From assembly GCF_021647475.1 (NCBI RefSeq), contig NZ_JAKIUR010000007.1, positions 20,579-84,578 on the forward strand: a stretch of DNA of 64,000 nucleotides. The letters run 5' to 3'. Positions 26,525 to 36,692 of this stretch are shown in pieces. A program made the translations under genes and the position numbers. The DNA is from Lutibacter sp. (lineage in GTDB: Bacteria; Bacteroidota; Bacteroidia; Flavobacteriales; Flavobacteriaceae). Below the pieces are notes generated by a model that saw only the letters and a program-made list of their open reading frames with translations, was not told the origin of the DNA and did not search any database. Within the stretch, counting starts at the first letter, position 1, and each line of letters begins with the position of its first letter.

Positions 26525-26552
26525 AAAACTCTTGACATTTATCAAGAGTTTT
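26525..26552 (+). terminator. Hairpin terminator of the psr-like operon that also contains a Crp/Fnr-type operator
   Basis: AAAACTCTTGA and TCAAGAGTTTT form a perfect 11-bp stem with loop CATTTA, followed by ATTTTT. The core TTGACATTTATCAA is one base from the E. coli FNR consensus TTGAT-N4-ATCAA and also fits TGA-N6-TCA. The 18-nt core ends at 26547, exactly 20 nt before a TATCTTTG box (26568-26575), so the same DNA may terminate one operon and regulate the next gene. Confidence 0.75.
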
Positions 26553-26567
26553 ATTTTTGATATATCG

Positions 26568-26575
26568 TATCTTTG
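26568..26575 (+). promoter_or_regulatory. -7 promoter element of the crp/fnr-type gene
   Basis: TATCTTTG matches TAnnTTTG exactly. Transcription should start near 26580-26582, downstream of a possible TTG start at 26573, which is why I place the gene start at the ATG at 26600. The Crp/Fnr-type site is centred about 42-43 nt upstream of this start. Confidence 0.6.
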
Positions 26576-26599
26576 TGTAAATCATCTAATTTTATACTA

Positions 26600-27250
26600 A
26601 TGACAACCGAAAAAGCATTCATCAAAGAAAAACTTTCCGATTATTACTCACATATTTTTGAAAAAGAATTGATTAATGAAATTTGCGAATTAGGAACTTA
26701 TAGAGAACTAACAAGTGGTGAGTTAATTATTAATATTGGAGACAATATGACTCACATTCCACTTATTTTAAATGGAGCCGTTAAAGTAATTAGAGAAGAT
26801 AAAAAAGGTGATGAAATAACGCTTTATTTTTTAGAAAAAGGAGATACTTGTGCCATATCATTTGTAAATTGTATAAACAAACGAAAAAGTATTTTAAAAG
26901 CTATAACTGAAAAAGAAACTGAAGCAATATTTATACCTGTAAATAAAATTGATGAGTGGTTAAAAAAATACGAAACTTGGCGACATTTTATTATTGATAG
27001 TTATCACGTTCGTTTAATTGAAATGGTAGAAGCTATTGATAGTTTGGCTTTTATGAGATTAGATGATAGACTTTACAAATTTTTATCAGATAAGGTAAAA
27101 ATAATGAAAGATAGCGTACTGAAAATTACGCATCAAGAAATTGCTGATGATTTAAACACCTCTAGAGTGGTGGTTTCTAGAATGCTTAAACATTTAGAAA
27201 ATGAAGGTAAAATAACTATTAGACGAAATAGAATAATCGTTAATTTCTAG
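26600..27250 (+). CDS. Crp/Fnr family transcriptional regulator
   Basis: A 216-residue regulator with an N-terminal cyclic-nucleotide-type beta-roll (about residues 20-120, YRELTSGELIINIGDNMTHIPLILNGAVKVIRED) and a C-terminal winged helix (LKITHQEIADDLNTSRVVVSRMLKHLENEGKI). The recognition helix SRVVVSR keeps the two arginines that contact DNA in CRP. It lacks the N-terminal cysteine cluster of oxygen-sensing FNR but has two cysteines in GDTCAISFVNC, the region where Bacteroidetes relatives often have cysteines. It lies directly after the psr-like operon with its own promoter and probably controls that operon, the SQR-like operon and itself. The signal it senses is unknown. Confidence 0.9.
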   Translation: MTTEKAFIKEKLSDYYSHIFEKELINEICELGTYRELTSGELIINIGDNMTHIPLILNGAVKVIREDKKGDEITLYFLEKGDTCAISFVNCINKRKSILKAITEKETEAIFIPVNKIDEWLKKYETWRHFIIDSYHVRLIEMVEAIDSLAFMRLDDRLYKFLSDKVKIMKDSVLKITHQEIADDLNTSRVVVSRMLKHLENEGKITIRRNRIIVNF

Positions 27251-29284
<2,034 letters not shown>

Positions 29285-29338
29285 TTATTTTTTACAATAT
29301 TTATTTGAAATTATAGCTTCTTTAAATACTTTATTAAC

Positions 29339-29352
29339 GTAACTTTAGTTAC
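29339..29352. promoter_or_regulatory. Palindrome GTAACTTTAGTTAC, copy 2
   Basis: The 14-mer is identical to 20193-20206. Here it ends 6 nt before the TGA-N6-TCA palindrome, against 15 nt in copy 1, a difference of 9 bp or nearly one helical turn. A third, imperfect version GTAACCTTAGTAAC follows at 29387-29400, overlapping the -7 region. Confidence 0.65.
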
Positions 29353-29358
29353 ATTTCA

Positions 29359-29376
29359 ATATGATATTTGTCATAT
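29359..29376. promoter_or_regulatory. Crp/Fnr-type operator of the SQR-like operon
   Basis: ATATGATATTTGTCATAT is identical to the sequence at 20222-20239. It ends exactly 20 nt before TAACTTTAC (29397-29405), the same -7-like element and the same distance as in the psr-like promoter, while the 20 nt between differ. That makes a conserved functional arrangement more likely than a simple copied segment. Confidence 0.7.
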
Positions 29377-29444
29377 AAATCTATATGTAACCTTAGTAAC
29401 TTTACAGCGTAAAATAAAAGAATAATAAATACAAATAACTAAAT

Positions 29445-30677
29445 ATGAAAAACTTACTAATTTTAGGTGCAGGTACTGCAGGCACTATGATGCTGAATAA
29501 ATTATACAAAGAATTAGATAAAGAAGAATGGAAAGTAACTATAGTTGACCAATATAAAACACATTATTACCAACCTGGGTTTCTATTTATTCCATTTGGT
29601 GTTTATAAAAAAGAAGATGTAACCAAACCAAAATACGATTTTTTCCCTGCTGGAGCCGAAGTAATTTTTAGCCCAATAGATAAAATTGTTGGCGAGGAAA
29701 ACAAAGTTTATTTAGAAGGTGGTAAAGTTTTAAATTATGATTTTTTAATTATTGCAACAGGTACACAAACACGACCTTCAGAAACAACAGGTTTAAAAGA
29801 TAAATTATGGTATAAAGATATTTTTGATTTCTATACCATTGACGGTGCACTGGCATTACACAAAAGATTTAAAGATTTTAAAGGAGGAAATTTAGTGATG
29901 TGTATTGCAGAATTACCTTATAAATGCCCAGTTGCTCCAATTGAATTTGTTTGTTTGGCAGAAGCTTATTTTACCAAACGAGGAATTAGAGACAAAGTAA
30001 ATATAACCTATGTTACCTTAATGTCTGGTGCTTTCACAAAACCCGTAGCTTCAAAAATGTTAGGAGAATTATTGGAAGAAAAAAATATTAAAGTGGTTCC
30101 AGATTTCTATTTAGAACATGTTGATAATGAGAATAAAAAAATTGTTTCTTATGATGAACGTGAAATCCCATTTGATATTTTAACTATTGTACCTGTTAAT
30201 ATGGGTTCTGACATGATTGAAAGAAGTGGTTTAGGTGACGATATGAATTATGTAAAAACAAATAAATACACGTTACAATCTGATCAGTTTGAAAATATTT
30301 TTGTTATTGGTGATGCCGCCAATTTACCAACTTCTAAAGCGGGTTCTGTAGCACATTTTGCTGGAGAAATTTTAATGGAAAATATTCTTGCTGCAATGGA
30401 AGGTAGAGAATTACCAGCTAAATTTGATGGACATGCAAACTGCTATATTGAAACAGGCTATGGTAAAGGTGCTTTAATCGATTTTAATTATATAACAGAA
30501 CCTTTGCCAGGAACCTTTCCACTACCTGGAATTGGGCCTTTCGGTTTGCTAAAAAATACAAAAATGAACCATTATGGAAAAATATTATTCCGCTGGATTT
30601 ATTGGCACATATTAGTAAAAGGTAAAGAACTTCCTATTGAAGCAGATATGACCATGGCAGGAAAACAACGTGTATAA
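29445..30677 (+). CDS. FAD-dependent sulfide:quinone reductase-like oxidoreductase
   Basis: A 410-residue flavoprotein of the SQR/NDH-2 superfamily. It opens with the FAD-binding NLLILGAGTAGTMM and continues with YDFLIIATGTQTRPSE and the second flavin motif IFVIGDAANLPTSKAGSVAH. Cysteines at residues 153, 161 (MCIAELPYKCPVAP) and 333 (HANCYIETGYG) are candidates for the redox pair; SQRs have such cysteines near 160 and in the C-terminal third. It probably oxidises sulfide or a protein persulfide and passes electrons to quinone, or works in reverse with the neighbouring carriers. It heads an operon with DUF1641, TusE-like and DsrE-like genes. Confidence 0.85.
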   Translation: MKNLLILGAGTAGTMMLNKLYKELDKEEWKVTIVDQYKTHYYQPGFLFIPFGVYKKEDVTKPKYDFFPAGAEVIFSPIDKIVGEENKVYLEGGKVLNYDFLIIATGTQTRPSETTGLKDKLWYKDIFDFYTIDGALALHKRFKDFKGGNLVMCIAELPYKCPVAPIEFVCLAEAYFTKRGIRDKVNITYVTLMSGAFTKPVASKMLGELLEEKNIKVVPDFYLEHVDNENKKIVSYDEREIPFDILTIVPVNMGSDMIERSGLGDDMNYVKTNKYTLQSDQFENIFVIGDAANLPTSKAGSVAHFAGEILMENILAAMEGRELPAKFDGHANCYIETGYGKGALIDFNYITEPLPGTFPLPGIGPFGLLKNTKMNHYGKILFRWIYWHILVKGKELPIEADMTMAGKQRV

Positions 30678-30694
30678 CTAATAAGTGATCTGTA

Positions 30695-31375
30695 ATGAAA
30701 GAACAAAATGTACAATCGCAAATAGATGTGCTAGACAAAAAACTAGATTTAATTTTAGAATATGTTAATCAGCAAAGACTAAACTCAACTGTAGTTGACG
30801 ATTTAGTTAGTGATTTATCAATTATTGGTAAAGATGTTTACGACACTACCGTTGAAGAATTAGATAAAAGACAGGTAGAAATAAATCCTGCAGAAGTTAC
30901 AGATTTAGTAGTTACTATACTTAAAAACATAGGACATTTTAAAACTGTTATGAATCTTTTTGAAATGGCTTTTGACTTCTCAAAAGAAGCAGGTCCAATT
31001 GCAAATGAAGCTATTATTGATTTTACTAAGCAACTACAAGTTTATAATCAAAAAGGCTACTTCTCATTCTTCAAAGAACTTGGTCCTGTCATAGATAATA
31101 TTATAACAGGCTTTACCCCAGAAGACATTAAAGAACTAGCAGATAATGTAGTTTCAATACTTTCAGTTATTAAGGAAATGACACAACCAGAAGTTTTAGG
31201 TACTATGCAAAATGCAATAAAAGCATTTAATAGTATGGAAACCGAAAGTGTACCTTCTTATTCAGTTTGGAGAGTTCTAAAAGAAATGAATAGCCCAGAA
31301 ATGAAAAAAGCACTTGGATATGGCATTACCTTTATGAAAAACGTATCTAAAGATGTAAAAATAAAAGAAAAATAA
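30695..31375 (+). CDS. DUF1641 family protein
   Basis: A 226-residue, largely helical soluble protein. It begins with a coiled-coil-like stretch (QIDVLDKKLDLILEYVNQQRL) and then shows repeated amphipathic helices such as KNIGHFKTVMNLFEMAFDF and GFTPEDIKELADNVVSILS, typical of DUF1641. Members are known next to SQR-like flavoproteins and to formate dehydrogenases, but no activity is established. Its position between the flavoprotein and the TusE-like gene suggests a partner or scaffold role in the sulfur relay, which is inference. Confidence 0.82.
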   Translation: MKEQNVQSQIDVLDKKLDLILEYVNQQRLNSTVVDDLVSDLSIIGKDVYDTTVEELDKRQVEINPAEVTDLVVTILKNIGHFKTVMNLFEMAFDFSKEAGPIANEAIIDFTKQLQVYNQKGYFSFFKELGPVIDNIITGFTPEDIKELADNVVSILSVIKEMTQPEVLGTMQNAIKAFNSMETESVPSYSVWRVLKEMNSPEMKKALGYGITFMKNVSKDVKIKEK

Positions 31376-31395
31376 TCAATAAAATAACTAAAATT

Positions 31396-31707
31396 ATGGC
31401 AGTAAAAACAATAGCAAACGCTCAAGTACAAGTTACAGATGATGGATATCTTGAAGATATGAATCAATGGAACGAAGATATCGCAAAAGAAATTGCGAAA
31501 GAACTAGGTATTGAATTAACCGATAAACATTTTGAAGTAATCAATTATTTACGTGAGAAAACAAAAGCAGGAGAAGGATTGACAATTAGAAAAGTAGGTA
31601 AATCTGGAGTGGTAGATATTAAAGAACTTTATAAATTATTTCCTAAAGGACCTTTAAAATTCTCATCAAAAATAGCAGGAATTCCAAAACCAACTAGTTG
31701 CATTTAA
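31396..31707 (+). CDS. TusE/DsrC family sulfur carrier with a single C-terminal cysteine
   Basis: A 103-residue member of the TusE/DsrC family. The fold is recognised from DDGYLEDMNQWNEDIAKEIAKELGIELTD (split here as DGYLEDMNQW and IAKELGIELTD), the helix HFEVINYLRE, and the flexible C-terminal arm ending GIPKPTSCI. The penultimate residue Cys102 is the conserved persulfide-carrying cysteine. The second DsrC cysteine, eleven residues earlier, is Ser (FSSKIAG), so the protein cannot form the DsrC internal disulfide and is of TusE or related carrier type. It is probably loaded by the DsrE-like or rhodanese-like partners. Confidence 0.9.
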   Translation: MAVKTIANAQVQVTDDGYLEDMNQWNEDIAKEIAKELGIELTDKHFEVINYLREKTKAGEGLTIRKVGKSGVVDIKELYKLFPKGPLKFSSKIAGIPKPTSCI

Positions 31708-31720
31708 TTATTAACAAATA

Positions 31721-31863
31721 ACCCATTGTGCATTTTGATAAAATTTCGTCAATTCGAGTGAATTTTAGCCTTTTTAGGCTTAAAATTAGTATCGAGAATA
31801 GGTTTTTTATTTAAAAACAGTTGTTCTCAATACATTTTTTTATCAAAAAAACGCACAACGAGT
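31721..31863. repeat. MITE-like inverted-repeat element, family 1, copy B
   Basis: This 143-bp element begins ACCCATTGTGCATTTTGA and ends GCGCACAACGAGT-like (ACGCACAACGAGT), with a perfect 9-bp direct repeat TAACAAATA on both sides (31712-31720 and 31864-31872). Its sequence matches the reverse complement of copy A (5389-5590) over nearly its whole length, without the extra 59 bp. It lies inside the sulfur operon, between the TusE-like and DsrE-like genes. Confidence 0.82.
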
Positions 31864-31882
31864 TAACAAATAACTCTTTATT

Positions 31883-32386
31883 ATGGAAAATCAAGAAAAA
31901 AAACCTTTAGAAAAAGTTTGCATGATTTGTGCAAAAGGATCTTTAGAAGATGTGTATGCAACTTTAGTTATGGCAAATGGTGCTGTTATGGAAGGTATTG
32001 AAACCAATGTGTTTTTCACCTTTTTTGGATTGGATGGCATTACAAAAAAAACAATGAATCATTTACATACCGCAACCACTGGAAACCCAGCAATGCGTAT
32101 GCCTGGCGGGCTACCTTTTCCTACCGTACTTGGTGGATTACCTGGAGTTGAATCTGCAGTTTCTGGGATGATGCGTAAACAAATGGAAGCATTAGATATG
32201 CCTCCTGTTGATGAATTCTTAGAAATGATTACTGCTGGTGGTGGTACAATTTATGCTTGCAAACTAGCTGTTGACATGTTTAAATTAAAGAAAGAAGACT
32301 TATCAGATGAAGTTTCTGATATTATAACTATTGGACAATTCTATGAACTTTGTGACGGTGATAGAACTCAAATAATTTTCACCTAA
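31883..32386 (+). CDS. DsrE/DsrF-like family sulfur-relay protein
   Basis: A 167-residue protein of the DsrE/DsrF/DrsH-like (DsrE2-type) family. It has an N-terminal CMICAKGSLEDVYATLVMANGA segment, a glycine-rich middle (MPGGLPFPTVLGGLPG) and a conserved cysteine in GGTIYACKLAVDMF that in DsrE proteins accepts sulfane sulfur. It should exchange sulfur with the TusE-like protein, as DsrE does with DsrC in sulfur oxidisers. The two genes are separated by 175 nt because a repeat element has entered between them. A palindromic repeat that can act as terminator follows at 32408. Confidence 0.88.
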   Translation: MENQEKKPLEKVCMICAKGSLEDVYATLVMANGAVMEGIETNVFFTFFGLDGITKKTMNHLHTATTGNPAMRMPGGLPFPTVLGGLPGVESAVSGMMRKQMEALDMPPVDEFLEMITAGGGTIYACKLAVDMFKLKKEDLSDEVSDIITIGQFYELCDGDRTQIIFT

Positions 32387-32407
32387 TTTTTTAATAAAAT
32401 TTATTAT

Positions 32408-32573
32408 AAAAAAGGCTATCTAAAAAGTGGAATTTTCGTCAATCTACCCTGACTATCGGGGTGTTTCAGGTTCTCATAACAACTGGTAATCAGTAAGAGA
32501 TTCTCAATCAAGCCCACCTGCTACTGGCAGGTTTAGAATGACAGTTTTCAAGACTTTTTAGATAGCCTTTTTT
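32408..32573. repeat. Palindromic repeat family 2, copy 1
   Basis: A 166-bp element with perfect 20-bp terminal inverted repeats AAAAAAGGCTATCTAAAAAG and CTTTTTAGATAGCCTTTTTT. Its interior resembles the reverse complement of the element at 50828-50967 (shared TTTCAGGTTCTCATAA and AATCAGTA stretches). It lies between two convergent genes, and the inverted ends with T-runs could terminate transcription in both directions. The stop codon of the EamA gene lies at its right edge. Confidence 0.72.
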
Positions 32574-33495
32574 ACATAGTAGTATTTATATATTTCAACT
32601 TTTGTTTCTTTTTTATTTTTCCGTAAGCAATTAATAAAACACCTATAATTGTAATAAACCCTCCAATTATAGCAATAGTTTTTGGGAAATTTCCAAAGTA
32701 TAAATAAGAACCAAACAATACAAACAATCCTTTTGTACTCATTATTATTGCCTTATGAGAAAGCGGAATATATTTTAAGGAAATATACCCTGTTATTACG
32801 GTTAAAAATGGTCCCAAAATTGAGCCGATAAAAATATTTTTTAATGCACTCACAGGTATTTCTAAAGATAGATTCAAGTATTTCAGTAAAAAAAAGGAGA
32901 AAATCAATAAGAAAAAACTCCTACTTATTGTTAAAATAATAGGATTAATAATCGCCACATTTTTTTTAACAATTACTGCATTTGTAGCTCCAAAAATACT
33001 TGAATACAAAATAAACTGAGTGCCATTTATAAACATCGTATTTAAATTTGTATTTCCTTTATAACTAATGATAAAAGCTCCAAATAACGCCAATAGCATT
33101 CCTGCTAATTCAATCTTGTTAAATCGTTCTTTTAATATTAAAAAACTTAAAAATACAACTAGTACTGGAGATAAATTAGCAATAAAAGAAACTATAGAAG
33201 GGTTCGAAATAGTGTATAACGCTTTAAAGAAAAAATAAGTTCCAAAAACCTGATTTATTCCTAAAATAATTAAAATTAAATAACTTCTTAATGAAAGATC
33301 TTTAATTTTAGAATACGTTTTTTTAAACCATGCAAAAATTAAAATCCAAAGTAATCCAAAGCCAAACCAATACACTCCAAATTGAGCAATTTGTACTTCC
33401 ATTAAGGCTGCTTTGCTAAAAATATATACATTAGAAACAGCAATAACTGAAATAAATGCCAATAAAAAACCTTTGGTAGCTTCTGAAAATTTCAT
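32572..33495 (-). CDS. EamA/DMT superfamily transporter
   Basis: A 307-residue inner-membrane protein with about ten helices in two EamA repeats (for example LAFISVIAVSNVYIFSKAAL and VIMSTKGLFVLFGSYLYFGNFP). Such proteins export or import small metabolites; the substrate cannot be predicted. The motif NLSPVLVVFLSFLILKERFNKIEL is typical of the fold. A minus-strand TATCTTTG box (plus 33500-33507) ends 4 nt before the ATG, which predicts a leaderless transcript. Confidence 0.88.
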   Translation of the reverse strand: MKFSEATKGFLLAFISVIAVSNVYIFSKAALMEVQIAQFGVYWFGFGLLWILIFAWFKKTYSKIKDLSLRSYLILIILGINQVFGTYFFFKALYTISNPSIVSFIANLSPVLVVFLSFLILKERFNKIELAGMLLALFGAFIISYKGNTNLNTMFINGTQFILYSSIFGATNAVIVKKNVAIINPIILTISRSFFLLIFSFFLLKYLNLSLEIPVSALKNIFIGSILGPFLTVITGYISLKYIPLSHKAIIMSTKGLFVLFGSYLYFGNFPKTIAIIGGFITIIGVLLIAYGKIKKKQKLKYINTTM

Positions 33496-33550
33496 CTAAC
33501 AAAGATAATTTTAATATTTATCTATTTAAGCAATATAAGTTGCTATATTT

Positions 33551-34996
33551 TTAATAAAAAGCGAATCTTTTTACTTGTGCAACATAGCGTGCCAAACGCA
33601 TAACTTGATGACTATACCCATATTCATTATCGTACCAAACATATAAAATTACATTTTTACCATCATTACTTGAAATGGTTGCATGACTATCAAAAATGGC
33701 TGGAGATGCTGTACCTACAATATCAGAAGAAACCAACTCGTTACTTAATGAATATTTAATTTGTTCAACCAAATTACCTTCTAAAGCATTCTTTTTCATT
33801 ATTTGGTTAACAGTTTCTTTACTTGCCGCATTTTCTAAACGTAAATTTAAAATTGCTAATGAACCATTAGGTACGGGAACCCGTATTGCACTCGAAGTTA
33901 GTTTGCCTTTAAAAGAGGGTAATGCTTTAGAGACTGCTTTTCCTGCCCCAGTTTCAGTAATTACCATATTTAAAGCGGCTGCTCTACCTCTTCTATATTT
34001 TTTATGCATATTATCCACCAAATTTTGGTCGTTTGTATAGGCATGAATAGTTTCTAAATGTCCATTAATTACTCCAAAATTATCTTCCATAACCTTTAAA
34101 ATTGGTGTAATTGCATTGGTAGTACAAGAAGCTGCTGAAAATATATTTACTTCGTCTGGATTATATTCATTTTCATTAACTCCATAAACAATATTAGGAA
34201 TTCCTTCTCCTGGGGCTGTCAATAAAACTTTAGAAACACCCTTTGCCTTTAAATGCCGTTCCAATGCTTCTTTATCTCTAAATGCCCCAGTATTATCAAT
34301 CAAAAGTGCATCATCTATTCCATAAGAAGAATAATCAATATCTTCTGGATTTTTTGATGAAATTACATAAACTGTTGTTCCATTAATAATAAGTGCATTT
34401 TTGTTAGTATCAACGTTAACTGTTCCATGGAAATCTCCATGAACAGAATCATTTCTTAGTAAGGCTGCTCTTTTTTCTAAAATAGTCTTATTTATTTCTC
34501 CGCGAACAACAATAGCTCTTAATCGTAATAATTTTCCTTTTCCCATACGAGTCATTAACTCTCTGGCTAACAACCGTCCTATTCTTCCGAATCCATATAA
34601 AACTACATCTTTTGGTACATTTCCATTTTCGTTTTTAGCAGCATTTAATTTTTCAGCTACAAATTCATTTAATTTTGGCTTTTTATTTCCTAAATGATAC
34701 TCATATACTAATTTTCCTAAATCTATTTCAGAAGGTGCTAACTTATATTTCTTAATTTCATTAGCAATTAACACGGTATCAAAAATAGATATTGGCTTTT
34801 CTACAAAATCGCTTGCATATTCAATTAAGTTTAAAATTTCACTAACATTTCTGTCTAATAATTGATTTCTAAATAAAACCAATTCAACGGTATCATCATA
34901 CCATAGATCACTAATTAACCGAATTAGTTCTATAGTTGCTCTTCGTCTTTTTGCTTGAAAAGAGACTTCTTTTTCGTATAGCTTGTTATCTTTCAT
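33551..34996 (-). CDS. gap: Glyceraldehyde-3-phosphate dehydrogenase, long Bacteroidetes form
   Basis: GAPDH oxidises glyceraldehyde-3-phosphate to 1,3-bisphosphoglycerate in glycolysis and the reverse in gluconeogenesis. At 481 residues it is about 140 longer than standard GAPDH because of an N-terminal helical extension; the Rossmann motif VLYGFGRIGRLLARELM starts only near residue 130. The catalytic cysteine is in SAASCTTNAITP, followed by HAYTNDQNLVDN, and WYDNEYGYSHQV closes the C-terminal domain. Similar long forms are common in flavobacteria. A TACTTTTG box on the minus strand (plus 35024-35031) gives a short leader. Confidence 0.93.
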   Translation of the reverse strand: MKDNKLYEKEVSFQAKRRRATIELIRLISDLWYDDTVELVLFRNQLLDRNVSEILNLIEYASDFVEKPISIFDTVLIANEIKKYKLAPSEIDLGKLVYEYHLGNKKPKLNEFVAEKLNAAKNENGNVPKDVVLYGFGRIGRLLARELMTRMGKGKLLRLRAIVVRGEINKTILEKRAALLRNDSVHGDFHGTVNVDTNKNALIINGTTVYVISSKNPEDIDYSSYGIDDALLIDNTGAFRDKEALERHLKAKGVSKVLLTAPGEGIPNIVYGVNENEYNPDEVNIFSAASCTTNAITPILKVMEDNFGVINGHLETIHAYTNDQNLVDNMHKKYRRGRAAALNMVITETGAGKAVSKALPSFKGKLTSSAIRVPVPNGSLAILNLRLENAASKETVNQIMKKNALEGNLVEQIKYSLSNELVSSDIVGTASPAIFDSHATISSNDGKNVILYVWYDNEYGYSHQVMRLARYVAQVKRFAFY

Positions 34997-35064
34997 TTTT
35001 TAAATTGTGTTGTTATTTTGTTGCAAAAGTACCAATTTCAAACGTTTTCGCAACACTTATTTGT

Positions 35065-35097
35065 AAAAAAAATCCTCCTCATATTGAGAAGGATTTT
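35065..35097 (-). terminator. Hairpin terminator after the htrA-type gene
   Basis: On the minus strand AAAATCCTTCTCA pairs with TGAGGAGGATTTT around ATA, with one mismatch, followed by a run of T. It lies just past the protease stop codon and upstream of gap. Confidence 0.7.
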
Positions 35098-35125
35098 AAA
35101 CAAAAATCTATTTATAAAAATTTAT

Positions 35126-36532
35126 TTATCTAAAAATATATCGTTCTTGTTGCCCATTTAAATTTCTCATTTCAATGTACAGTACTTCGTCGTGATTTCT
35201 ATTAGCAATAATGTTATTTACATCATCAACAGAACTTACTTTTTGATTATTAATAGAAGTTATAATATATCCTTTTTGAACACCATAATGCAAAAGTTCT
35301 TTATTGGTAATACCATCAATTTTAACTCCATTATCAATATTTAATTTACTCAATTCTTTTTTATTTAAATTTTTTAAACTTAAACCAAGTGTAGAAATTG
35401 CACTAACTACATTTTTAGATAATTTAACATTGGTGGTATTTTCTTCTCCATCACGCAAATAAGTGACTGTAACAGTATCTTCTGGTCTTTTTGTTCTTAA
35501 AAAACCTGTTAAATCTGCAAATGAATTTATTTTAACAGTGTTTACCTTTGTAATAATATCTCCCTTTTTTAAGCCTGCTTTTTTAGCTCCAGAACCATCA
35601 TTTACATTAGAGATATAGAATCCTTCTGTAAAATCAATTCCTAACTTTTGAGCAGCATTATTGGTTAATTCGCCTCCCATAACTCCTAAAACAGCTTTTT
35701 GCACATTACCATATTCCATTAAATCTTCAACTACTTTTTTAACTATATTTGAAGGAATTGCAAAAGAGTAGCCAATAAAAGAACCTGTTTGAGAAGAAAT
35801 TGCCGTGTTTATGCCTACCAGTTCTCCTCTACTATTTACTAATGCTCCACCACTATTTCCAGGGTTTACAGCTGCATCTGTTTGCAAAAACGAATCAATA
35901 TTTCCATTTCCGTCCAAATCTCTTCCTTTTGCACTAATAATACCAGCCGTAACTGTAGAAGTTAAATTGTATGGATTTCCTACTGCTAAAACCCATTCTC
36001 CAACTTTTACAGCATCAGAATCTCCAAATACAATATGAGGTAAGTTTTTAGCATCTATTTTAAGTAGAGCAATATCATTAGTAGGATCTGCACCAATAAT
36101 TTTTGCTTTATAAATTTTTTTATCATTTAAAGTAACCTGTAAGGTTGTTGCATTTCTAATTACGTGATTATTAGTTACAATATATCCATCTGGAGAAATT
36201 ATTACACCACTTCCCATACCTACTTGAGAAAATTTCTTAGTTGCATTTCCTTGTCCATAAAAAAATTCTGAAAACGGATCTCTAACGGTTTGTATTGATG
36301 TGTTTTTTACATGAACTACTGCATTTAAAGTTTTTTCAGCAGCTACCGTAAAATCAGTATTTTCAAACGATTTGCTTGTATTATTAGCATAAGTAGTTTG
36401 AACTACAGCTGGTTTTGTTTTAACCGATTTTTCAATAACAATTTGAGGTTTTTCAATAAATAATTTATAAGCACTTAATGTTATAGCACCTCCTAAAGCT
36501 GAAAACAACACAATACTTATTAGTTTTTTCAT
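35126..36532 (-). CDS. HtrA/Deg family periplasmic serine protease
   Basis: A 468-residue trypsin-like protease with an N-terminal signal or anchor (ISIVLFSALGGAITLSAY). The catalytic triad is His123 (TNNHVIRN), Asp153 (TNDIALLKI) and Ser227 (NPGNSGGAL). Two PDZ domains follow, at about residues 260-345 (GSGAKKAGLKKGDIITKVN) and 385-468. It degrades or refolds misfolded proteins in the periplasm. A minus-strand TAATTTTG box (plus 36559-36566) is the likely promoter. It is a single gene with a hairpin terminator behind it. Confidence 0.93.
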   Translation of the reverse strand: MKKLISIVLFSALGGAITLSAYKLFIEKPQIVIEKSVKTKPAVVQTTYANNTSKSFENTDFTVAAEKTLNAVVHVKNTSIQTVRDPFSEFFYGQGNATKKFSQVGMGSGVIISPDGYIVTNNHVIRNATTLQVTLNDKKIYKAKIIGADPTNDIALLKIDAKNLPHIVFGDSDAVKVGEWVLAVGNPYNLTSTVTAGIISAKGRDLDGNGNIDSFLQTDAAVNPGNSGGALVNSRGELVGINTAISSQTGSFIGYSFAIPSNIVKKVVEDLMEYGNVQKAVLGVMGGELTNNAAQKLGIDFTEGFYISNVNDGSGAKKAGLKKGDIITKVNTVKINSFADLTGFLRTKRPEDTVTVTYLRDGEENTTNVKLSKNVVSAISTLGLSLKNLNKKELSKLNIDNGVKIDGITNKELLHYGVQKGYIITSINNQKVSSVDDVNNIIANRNHDEVLYIEMRNLNGQQERYIFR

Positions 36533-36679
36533 TTTTTAATATGTTTTAAATTACTATTCAAAATTATAACTAATTTTACACTAAAAAATTACTTTAACGC
36601 TTTGTTAACGCTTATTTAACTCATTTTAACATTTAATTTTACAGCTTTAATTTTTGAAACAAACTAGGACTAATTTTAG

Positions 36680-36687
36680 TACATTTG
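36680..36687 (+). promoter_or_regulatory. -7 promoter element of dapF (leaderless type)
   Basis: TACATTTG matches TAnnTTTG, with a TTTG -33-like element at 36653-36656, and lies 5 nt before the ATG at 36693. It supports this ATG over a TTG start at 36654, which would lie upstream of the transcription start. Confidence 0.55.
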
Positions 36688-36692
36688 CAATA

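Noticed and set aside
26573..26599. Upstream TTG start for the Crp/Fnr-type regulator
   Set aside because: The TTG is part of the TATCTTTG promoter box, so it would lie before the transcription start. The ATG at 26600 fits the family.
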